Shown: in pieces, positions 55,671-64,000 of the stretch
Layout of the letters: each line of letters begins with the position of its first letter
Numbering within the stretch: the first letter of the stretch is position 1
Assembly: GCA_003586115.2 (NCBI GenBank)
Contig: QVOM02000034.1
Coordinates: 141,880,290 to 141,944,289, forward strand
Reading direction: 5' to 3'
Length of the DNA stretch: 64,000 nucleotides
From: Salvator merianae
Lineage: Eukaryota > Chordata > Lepidosauria > Squamata > Teiidae
The notes under the pieces: model-generated
The model's input: only the letters and a program-made list of their open reading frames with translations
Databases searched by the model: none
What the model was told of the DNA's origin: nothing
Made by a program: the position numbers and the translations under genes

Positions 55671-56193
55671 GGCTGGCTCCAGATGCTGGCTGAATATAGT
55701 GCCAATAGCTAATATTCTGGAGAAAAGTCCCTCTGGAATGACTGCCTGTTGTCTAGATAGCGTGGTCTGTGTGCATTTTGTTATGTGCACTTCTGGGTAT
55801 TTCGCCTACATGAACTACCCAGAAGTGCATGATCATGACTACTGTGCATGTGCAGGTGTCTTTTTTTGCTGCTGCACATGTGCAGTGGATGCACACATCC
55901 GGGTATTAAAGTACCTAAATGTGCACGATGCCACCACCGTGCATGCATGACCATCTTTTTCAGCCCACACATATGACCAGTGGCCAGAACAATGATGGTG
56001 GCTCTCTCTACAAGGTAAGTGATAGCGCTATTCAGGAAAACCCACCATGAAAGTTGGGTTTTCCCAAAATAGGATATCACACATTTTAGGGGGGAATGTA
56101 GCATAGCTATGATGGAATTGCCACAGATACGTGTGACAATCTCACCATGGCAGCACCAAAATGTTACTATATTCCCCCCATCTGGACAGAGAC
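55671..56193. mobile_element. 523-bp MITE, CCAGATG family, TSD TTA
   Basis: GGCTGGCTCCAGATG at the left and CATCTGGACAGAGAC at the right are terminal repeats, with TTA on both sides (55668-55670, 56194-56196). GAATATAGTGCCA follows inside the left end and its inverse ACTATATTC precedes the right end. It contains an internal hairpin on CTGGGTATTTC..ACCCAGAAGTGCA and a GCACATGTGC palindrome. The 220-codon minus-strand frame across it (55781-56443) is fortuitous. Confidence 0.82.
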
Positions 56194-56454
56194 TTAGAAT
56201 CAGAGTTTGTTGATGTCCCTGTCTGCCATCTACATTTTCTGTGACTTTACCCTTTGCTAATAAGTATGTCTTGCAGGTTTCATAGTACATACGTATGGTT
56301 TGAATTCCAAATACAGTTGTCCCTTGTATAAAGCTGTGGTTTAGTTTCACAAACCACACTGTACCACAAAAGCAGATTATGGTAGAAATAGTTGTATATG
56401 GAAAACCATGGGTTGATGGAGTTGTGGAGACCCAGTCTATCAATGAAAGTCAAT

Positions 56455-56701
56455 GGGTTTTTTTGCACTTACCTGCTATCCCATTCCAAGTCAATTACTG
56501 GAATGCCACATCTGCACCCAAACATTGCTGCAGCATTCAGGACAGCCACAGGCATTCCAGTGGCCTGAGGAACAGTCCAGGATGCTGTGAGGCAGGGAGG
56601 CATGGGCTGCATGGTTACAAACAACCCCAATTGACCTTCATTTTCACCGGCCTTGGATTGTCTGCTTAGACAACTCCAGTAAGGTAAGTGCGAACCTAGC
56701 C
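56455..56701. mobile_element. 247-bp MITE, GGGCC/TGCAC family
   Basis: GGGTTTTTTTGCACTTACC at the left and GGTAAGTGCGAACCTAGCC at the right are terminal repeats of equal length. AAT precedes and AGT follows, an imperfect duplication. Confidence 0.72.
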
Positions 56702-56705
56702 AGTG

Positions 56706-58373
56706 GTGCAGTAGAGGGGAGGCCCAGTCTACCAATATAAGTAACCACAGAGGACAAATGCAATTATTGCAAGCTGCTGAGATTGCAGGAAATTAGGGAT
56801 GTTGCATTTTATTAACTGCGTCAGAGCACAGGTCTACTCTACAAAACTGTGCTATACTGAGGATGACTGTGTGTAACCATATTCCTCAGAAACCAACTTC
56901 CTGGTTGACTTACACCAATGTGGGTACCCTTCACAATGATCAGATGGCCAGAATGGGCCAGTTTCAATCTTCATCAGGGTACTTAGCTAGGAAAAGCTTT
57001 CTGTACACCCAAGCGCAGTTTTTATTTATTTTATTGACATTCTGCAGTTTTACCAGGGACTGATAGCAGAGAGCAATTTATATTAAAATGACGCCATTTG
57101 TAAGAAACCTACATTTAAAGTTTACTATATTTAAAGTAAAATGATAATAAAGGAAATTGGAAATGGGACTGAGATATTCCTGCATTATTCAATACTCTGA
57201 AGAATTTCCAGACAAAGTCTTCCTCCTCTGAGAATAATTCTCCCACATTCTTAGTGATGTGTTGCTGCTAGGCATACCCAGCAACATCTCAAATAGAACT
57301 CTTGAAGTCAGGATAAGGAAAGCCATTATTTCCACATTACTCGAGATTTGGAATGAAGAAACCTAACTTCCAAACAGAAAAAGAATAAAAAGTAAGAAGA
57401 TAGGAATAATGGTCCTTCCAAATGCAGATTTATTAAAATGTGTATTTCTAAGCTCTGTGATTTGTTACCTCAGTCTGAAAACTTTCTGCAGCATTGTGGA
57501 AGTTGTAATCCTAAAGTAAGCCTGCTGGGAACAAAGAAATGGGCTTACGGGCATGCTGAACGTCCCAACGAATTCAGTTTATATAGAGACAGATTTGAGT
57601 ACCAGTTCAAGGCAGTGAGGCCTTTCACAAATTTAACTTTGACTGGTAAGAAGTCACAAACTTGGCCTTCTAGCAAACTTTTACCAACATAATGTATGCT
57701 GCTAAATGTTACAATTCTACTAATTTGATGCTTGTATTCTATCTATGATTCCTACTGCCAAGTATATAGGCTATGGGATTGCAAATTTTCTGGGCTGAAT
57801 CCAATATTGGGGCTTCATCCACACAGCACAGAAAAGGGGTAAGATCTGAGTAATCTGCCAAATAAGGGACACATGGAGACTCTGAAACAACCCTTCAGAG
57901 CCTCTAGGAATAATGCTGTTGGAATAATATGGTCTAAAGCAGTCATAAATGTGTTCAGAATCACAGCCACAGGCTGGAAGTATACTTTTGGTCCATAATC
58001 ACAATTCCAGCCATGTTTTGGGCCATTTAGTTGACTTCTGACTGTCATGTGTGTTTACACAGCAGGCATAAGTCAACTCCCTTCAGAGCACTTAAAACTG
58101 GCTTACCATTAAGTTACCCTTGTTGGGGTAAGGAAGGTTCAGGGGGCAAATAAGGGCAGCTGCAGCTAACCCTAACCCCACCACTGCTGATGCCCAGGAG
58201 ATGGCCATAAATGACTGTAGGTGGTGCCTGAGAAATCCCATTAAGTGAATGGTAGAGAGTTAGACACGGGGGTAACTGACTTATAAGGAAAATGTTAGCA
58301 GTGCTCCACCACACCCAGCAGTTCAGAAATTGTGCCTATTCTTTCTTTTTTATCCACATGCATTCAGGGTTAG
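56706..58373. other. No recognised feature
   Basis: The frame at 57438-57692 (84 codons) has no motif I recognise. No repeat boundary was found. Confidence 0.4.
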
Positions 58374-58376
58374 TTA

Positions 58377-59045
58377 ATGCAGTAAAACCTTGCGTAGTGC
58401 AGCAATTACGTTTTCTGGAAATGATACTTAATACAAAAAAAATGCAATATATGCAATTGAAAACAATGTGAATCCTAGGATTAAGGGAACCCTTGGGAGG
58501 TCAGCGTGCTTGGAGGGAAGGTGCCAGCAAGGATTTGACACCTTGGAGGAGAATTTCCCAAAGGGGCAGCTGTCCTGGAAGCCCTGGGAAGAGGCAACGA
58601 ATACAGTGTGGAGAAGTAGCAGACGTAAGGCCAGAGGCACAGAGAAGGCAGAGTCTGCTCTCTGCAAGCTTCTGAAGTGATCAGAACAGTGAAGTCTCTT
58701 CAGGTTTGCCTTGCGCTGAAAGATCCTTGCTGTTCCTATTATATGAGAAGCTTGCAGACTGCAAGCTCTGCCTTCTCTGTGCCTCAGCTTTTAAGCTTGC
58801 TGTTTCCTCTTCTGACTTCCTCTACTTCCTCCAATCCATTTAACAAAGGTGAGACGGCCCTACCAAACATTGTCCTTCTCACCTCTTCTCACCCTCATAC
58901 GTATGTTCTGAAGGTGCCAAATCACGTAATATCAAAAAAAAGAAGGTGGGTTATTTTTTTAAAAAAAAATTCTCACAATTAGTACAATGTGTACTATCAA
59001 AAACAAGCTCTGTAAAATCACCTTATGCAAGGTTCTACTGCACTG
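58377..59045. mobile_element. Tigger/mariner-like non-autonomous element
   Basis: ATGCAGTAAAACCTTGCGTA at the left and, in reverse complement, GTGCAGTAGAACCTTGCATA at the right are terminal repeats of the CAGTAGAACC type found in pogo/Tigger elements. TA flanks both sides. Inside, 58635-58673 and 58746-58784 are inverted copies of about 39 bp (AGGCACAGAGAAGGCAGAG / CTCTGCCTTCTCTGTGCCT). No transposase frame. Confidence 0.65.
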
Positions 59046-59049
59046 TATT

Positions 59050-60165
59050 TGCATCATTCATTTGTTCAACGAGGTCAGTTTTCATGTGGCTTTGCACAGA
59101 ACTGCAGCTTTAGCTGTCTCATATCTACCATGATGCTCTAGGACAGGAAATGATGTGTTTCTGGATACATCGAGGGATGGGATAATTTGTGGAAGTTACT
59201 CCATTGGCACCTGATAAATGGCCTTTCAAAGAATAATAGGAGAACTTTCTTTTAGGAGAGGTCTTTAAATTGAAGTATCTCCCTTAGGGTGCAGTCCCAC
59301 ATTGTAGATTTAATTCTTATTGGAGGAGAACAAGGATTGAGTATGTGTTCCAGTCGTTCCCACATTTGCATTATAACATGGACTCAGTTTGGACTTGCTC
59401 AATCTCACACTTCATTTTTCCCGTGCTTGACATGGAGAAACTCTACTTTTCTGTCTCCATCCCTCACCAAATTCCCCTCCCTGTGCAGCCAGTGAGTGGA
59501 TGCAGTCCCAGCATTCAAATCTTGACTTCACAGGAGTGGGAAAGTCAAACTCCACCCTCTGAACTTCCCTGCAGCAGACTCAGAACATGGATTCCCTTAT
59601 GGTGTTACAGGTCATTTGCTGTTTGCTCCTTCTCCCCTTCCAGCTTGTAATCTACCCAAGCAGAACTTCAGTTCCATATCTACCAAACAATAAAGCTTCT
59701 TAAAGGGCAGATCTTAATTTCTGCTCCTTTGTAATTGCACTTTCTGCAATTGAGCAATTTGAGAGTAGTGTAACAGCAGGGAGAGGTCAGTGAAAAGGGG
59801 GGAACATGTGTGAGGGTCCATTATTGTGATAGTGAAGTTAGTGGTCAGCATGACATCTGCAGCAGCATATGTCCCACTATGTAGTTGTGTGGTGACAATG
59901 GGAAAAGTGATTGTAACCAAGGTTATTTGTTGGGCTAAGAGGACTGCACACCCAACAGGTACAACTGAGGCCTACACCAACCAGCTTGCACTTCCTCCCC
60001 CTGACATTCTTGAAGAAAGCTGTACTGTGCTGTTTGCCCTAGAGCTGCTAAAGCACAGTGCTGGTTTTATAGAAAAGTTCTCTTTTTTTTTCTTTTGAAA
60101 TACTTAAAATGTATATCTTATTCCCAAATGGGTGTGTTCATATAGATAACCTTGGTTCATTACAT
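59050..60165. other. No recognised feature
   Basis: No repeat or coding region recognised. Confidence 0.4.
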
Positions 60166-60169
60166 TTTG

Positions 60170-60546
60170 GCTTCAATTTTTTTTTCTAGATTTCTTGTTT
60201 CTTGCCCCTCCTGGTTTCCCTTTTTTTCCTGATCTGTCTTCTTTCATCTTTATTCTTCAAATCCCTCAACAAGTTCATTCTCTAATTCTTGCAGAAAGTC
60301 AATAAAGAGTTTACAGTTTTTAACAAACTTACCTGCAGTCTTGCTTCTCAATAAGTTAGTCAATTTCTCCATCTCTGCGAGATCCACCATTTTAATCAAC
60401 CAATCCTCTACAGGAGGTATTTTATCTCCTCTCCATTTTTGTACATAAGCAATTCTAGCTGCAGCCACCATGTTTTGAATTAAAACATTAGCATTATCTA
60501 AGTTGCCTTCTCCTAGTAAATAAAATTCTGGTTTAAAGGAATGTTC
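60170..60546 (-). mobile_element. L1 LINE 3' end (antisense)
   Basis: The minus-strand frame 60471-60250 (73 codons) reads RIAYVQKWRGDKIPPVEDWL...LTNLLRSKT...FIDFLQELE, closely matching the C-terminus of the L1 at 35023-36621. The 3' UTR runs down to the T-run at about 60178. The copy is strongly 5'-truncated (ends near 60546). Confidence 0.9.
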
Positions 60547-60600
60547 TTAAAAGTCCTCTTTTAATGAAAGGAAATGTTGTTTCCCTTGTGCCTTGCCCAA

Positions 60601-60745
60601 GGAAAATGGAGGAAACATAGTGTCCTTCTTCTTGCATGAATGAGAGAGAAAGGAAAATGGAGATACATTGTTCTTGTAGGGACAAGAGAAAAAGGAAAAC
60701 GTTGATACTTTGTCCTTCTTGCAGAGATAGGAGAGAAAGGAGGAG
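60601..60745. repeat. Degenerate tandem repeat, about three units of 42-52 bp
   Basis: GAGAGAAAGGAAAA, GAGAAAAAGGAAAA and GAGAGAAAGGAGGA recur, each after a TGTCCTTCTT-like or TGTTCTTGT word. Unit length varies, so this is an old array. Confidence 0.6.
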
Positions 60746-60864
60746 ATATTCATTCTGAGAGTGGACTGTGGTACCCAGCCAACTATAGACCAGGATGTTG
60801 CCTTAGGTTGCCTTAGTGGAAGGATAGCTTCCACTGCGTCTTCTCTTTTGTTAAAAAAATTCAA

Positions 60865-61410
60865 ACAGTAAAAAATAAAATCAGTTTGAAGACGTGAAAG
60901 AGGACAACATGGTAAAAACCGGGCAATATATGCCAGGTGCTGTTCTCTCTTCCCACCCGAATTGTGAAATTCTCACCCTCCTGAGTACAACATCCACAAC
61001 AAAGTCTGTCATTAGACAGCAGGAAATGGGGATCCCTCCTGCTGTAGACCCCCCAAAAGTATGGTCCCCTCCCAAATAGTCTACTTGCAGGTTCTCACAT
61101 CACAAAGTAAAGCTAACAATCTGAAATGGACTGAGAACTCTCTTAATCCAAATGCAGAGTTGATTTGGGCAATTTAGTGCCAAAAAACTACAGAAAAGCA
61201 AAATCATGTTGGGTCAGCAGGAACAGAAGATGAACTGTAAACTGATTAAATGCCATGTCAGAATGTGCCTTTAGAAGTTGCTGTTTGGTTCACAGTGGTA
61301 AATAAATGTATCTGCTTCCTTGCTCAAGATTTATGTCACCTGTTCCATTAAACAAATTGTAATGACATTGAAGGCTTACATACAGTGGTGAAAATGGGAC
61401 ACCTAAGTCT
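60865..61410. other. No recognised feature
   Basis: No repeat or coding region recognised. Confidence 0.4.
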
Positions 61411-61411
61411 A

Positions 61412-61505
61412 GATTTATTTATTTATTTAAGAATTTATATCCCATCCTTTACCAAAAGGTCCCAGGGTGGGTCACAATAATAAAATGATAAAATATATAA
61501 AGTAC
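61412..61505 (-). mobile_element. L2 LINE 3' tail (antisense)
   Basis: (TTTA)n, then TATATCCCATCCTTTACC and TCCCAGGGTGGGTCACAA, then an A-rich run: the antisense L2 3' tail. Confidence 0.65.
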
Positions 61506-61509
61506 TGTT

Positions 61510-62148
61510 AAAACATACTGTGGGAAGTAGCACCCTAGAAGATTCTTGAGTGTTATAGTGAGCTAATCCTTCAGGAATGCAACATTTATCACCTACCACA
61601 TAAGTGTTATGTGATATGCTTCAAGAGAACTAGAGCATCTTCTTTCTGCTGTTCTTCCACTGAGGAAAAGAAAGGAAAAAAAAAGATGCCCCTCAGAGGA
61701 AAGGCTAGAAAATGTAATCTTTTGTCTTTCTCTTTTGTAGACACTTCTGCTGGGAGATGGGTTGAATGTCACTCAGGCTGTAAACTCAAACAGAGAGGTT
61801 CTTTGTAGCTTCCAGTGTCACTTCTACTGCAGGAAGCAAACAAAGAGAAAAAGAATGTTTTCCAGAGAGGGCATATGATGCTTTAGCTTTGCCTTTAAAG
61901 TGGTGTTCAATCTGTTGTTATTGAAATCAACCCCATTCCCAAAAGAATCAGTTTTGCAGTCTGGGTTTGGCAGATTGAGGCATGGAGGTTCTTAATGAAA
62001 TTTAGTCACTTGAACTTTCCCTTAGTCTTTCTACTGCCAGGAATTATGGGTAAAACAATAGTGGTGGCAGAAGAAAAACATGATTAAAATATCTGGTTCC
62101 AAATCTTTTCCAGGAACATTTTGCCTTCAAAATCTAGTGAGTCACTCT
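61510..62148. other. No recognised feature
   Basis: No repeat or coding region recognised. Confidence 0.4.
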
Positions 62149-62150
62149 CA

Positions 62151-62345
62151 GGGCATTTTCACCTTAGAGTGGGATAATTATTGCATGGCCGTGGTACTTA
62201 CCTGGAGCAGGCTACCAGCATTTGAAGTGCAAATACTGGTACCCATGCTGGATGCTTACTGTGGCAGTGGCCAGGAAGTGCCCAGCCACTGCCATGGTGA
62301 CCACCAAGGCCACACCAGTGCATGCAGGGGAGATCAGGTGGTTTT
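62151..62345. mobile_element. Left part of a GGGCC/TGCAC MITE
   Basis: GGGCATTTTCACCTTAGAG and the interior words GTGCAAATACTGGTA and CCACTGCCATGGTGACC match members at 3318 and 24975. The right end is missing where CR1 sequence starts. Confidence 0.55.
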
Positions 62346-62369
62346 ACAGGCATGATCAAGCAATCATGT

Positions 62370-62550
62370 AGGTCTGGGTTATAACATTCATGGATGACAG
62401 ATGTGTCAATTAGAATGAATGCCTAGGTACTGCCTCCAGGGTGGAGGAACAGGTAGAATTCCCCTAAAGGCCCTTGCAGGGAGTTGAGGCAGGATGCAGG
62501 GCTAGATGAGCTATGGCCTGATCCAGCAGGTCTCCCCTTATGTTCTTATG
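62370..62550 (+). mobile_element. CR1 LINE 3' UTR end
   Basis: TTCATGGATGACAG, GAATGCCTAGGTACTGCC, GGGCTAGATGAGC, GATCCAGCAGG and the tail CTTATGTTCTTATG are the last 180 bp of CR1, slightly shortened internally. Confidence 0.85.
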
Positions 62551-62820
62551 ACCTACAATAATCTGGCTTGGTATAGGGAAAATCCTTGTGCTTCTAATGC
62601 TGGACATCTCTCCATTAACAGATGATACAAAACGGAGTTTTTAGATTTTAGCTGCTGCCAGTCACAGTAGATACTACAGCATGGATAGACAGATGAAATG
62701 GACAAATTTATAATGTGGCTTCTAGAACTTAAGCAGGATAATTTGTAATGGGTAGAGTTTATAAAAGTATACTAATTACTAACTAAATGCTAACTTCTGC
62801 AACATCAAAACTGCAGTTCT

Positions 62821-63512
62821 GGACCCTTTCCGCACTTACCTCTAATTCCAATCAGGACCTTTCATAGTTGGCTTCTGGGCCTCACTGATCTACACAATGG
62901 GCCTTTCTGTACTTTCTACCTTAGAATGGGATTATTATAGTCCAGTTGCTCCTAGTACAGCTGCAAAGCACTCCACAGCTATACCAGGAGCAGCTGGACT
63001 ATAATTATCCCATTCTAAGGTAGAAAGTGCAGAAAGGCCCAATAATACAGTTCTGTGAGGCCTCATTCCCATTGGTGTGCTCTGTTTCCACTAAATGGAG
63101 TGTGATCCAGATCAGTGAGGCCCTGATCAGGATCACTGCTATACCTGTTTAAATGAAACTACCAACAGACCAGCAGACTCTGGTCCAGAACACTGGAGGT
63201 GTGCAGAAGACACAGCTTCCATGTTTGAGACCAACAGGAGATGGATTTCAGCAGTGCACCAAAGCACACTGTTGAAATGCATCCCCCCAGAAGCTCCGAT
63301 GCTAGGAACTTTTGTTCCTATCTCCCGGAGTGTTCAGAGCCTGGTCTTGAAGTTCACGTGCACTTTGAGATCAGGGAGGGGCTGGGCTGGACCAGTGCCA
63401 TTGTGCCAATGGCACAGTTCCAGACCTTGCCTTTCCATGTTTGGAACCAGTGGGCCTGGCTGGTCCAGACCCACTGGTTCAGACCATGGGCAGATAAGTG
63501 CAGAAAGGGCCT
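62821..63512. mobile_element. Long-form GGGCC/TGCAC MITE containing a 142-bp MITE
   Basis: GGACCCTTTCCGCACTTACC at the left and TAAGTGCAGAAAGGGCC at the right are terminal repeats. The GATC motif of the long form is present (GATCCAGATCAGTGAGG / CCTGATCAGGATCAC near 63111-63138). A palindromic MITE lies at 62899-63040, so the outer element is older. No clean duplication is left. Confidence 0.72.
62899..63040. mobile_element. 142-bp palindromic MITE, second copy, TSD AAT
   Basis: Same length as and nearly identical to 23556-23697 (differences such as CTGTAC for CTGCAC and CTCCTAGT for CTCCTGGT). AAT flanks both sides (62896-62898, 63041-63043). It folds into one near-perfect hairpin. Confidence 0.92.
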
Positions 63513-64000
63513 TTGTTTCCTTTTAGAAGTGAGCTCTCTGAAAAAATATAACACTCTAAGAGTAATCCCTTCATTTGCAGATTTACAGAGCACTGGTGAG
63601 GGCCAGCATCACAAAGCAACTGTCCTTTCCCCCACATTAGATCTTTCTCTTGTGTATTGATAGGTACTTGGACTAGGCTAGCTGCTGCCAGGGAATGTGG
63701 CATCCACTGAATGAAACAGTCCCTGGGAAGCTCTATCTTCCAGGAAACACTGTGGCGGAACAGGCCTTTAGCTTGGAGTGTTCTCCCAGGAAGCCCAAGG
63801 GTTACACAAAACTCAGCTCCATCTGGTTGACCTCTGGAAACAACTCCAGAAATAGAAATGGGCCTTTTGTGGCACACCACAAAGATTACCATGACCTTCA
63901 GCTTCAGAGACTGAGGAACTTTTGCACCCTAGCCTTCACAGAAGGCCAGGCCAGGGCTGCAGCAGAATGGACAGCCCCTGGCATGGGCCACCATGCCCTG
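63513..64000. other. No recognised feature
   Basis: Frames of 137-139 codons cross the edge of the MITE and continue here without any known domain. Confidence 0.4.

Noticed and set aside
55781..56443. 220-codon minus-strand gene
   Set aside because: Most of the frame lies in a MITE (55671-56193) and runs out through its terminal repeat.

Overview
The window looks like nuclear DNA of a squamate reptile (lizard or snake; I cannot place it closer). The basis is the repeat mix: CR1, L2 and L1 LINE fragments side by side, tRNA-derived SINEs with (TTC)n or (GTT)n tails, many short hairpin-rich DNA transposons, and long microsatellites, all in AT-rich sequence. I found no exon of a cellular protein gene, no rRNA or functional tRNA gene and no CRISPR array. 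The window is best read as intergenic or deep intronic. The only long reading frames I can name belong to LINEs.

Layout. 0-10 kb: two antisense SINEs, a foldback element carrying a second transposon, a CR1 copy (5.5-6.5 kb) and L2 tails. 10-20 kb: mostly unique AT-rich sequence with an internally deleted L1 (13-14 kb) and two small MITEs. 20.0-21.45 kb: a 1430-bp hAT-type element with an 8-bp target duplication, built from hairpins and six 146-bp tandem repeats. 22-33 kb: L2 and CR1 3' ends and six members of a MITE family starting GGGCCTTTCTGCAC, including a 714-bp multi-hairpin member. 34.6-40.6 kb: a nested cluster. A small hAT-like element was split by a 5'-truncated L1 with a 532-codon open frame. 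Next to it an L2 3' end meets a second, antisense L2 of about 3.2 kb, which carries a SINE with a 90-bp (TTC)n tail and a MITE. 41-57 kb: more MITEs, a second family with 3-bp duplications, two CR1 copies and a SINE. 58-64 kb: a Tigger-like element, an L1 3' end on the minus strand, a CR1 3' end, and a MITE nested inside a related MITE.

The features do not form a pathway. What ties them together is insertion history: many boundaries can be set by target-site duplications, and nested copies give the order of events. The most unusual items are the palindromic, tandem-repeated hAT element, the multi-hairpin GC-rich MITE, and the abundance of a 3-bp-TSD MITE family that I could not match to a named family. 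Copy identities were judged by eye; no alignment or database search was run.
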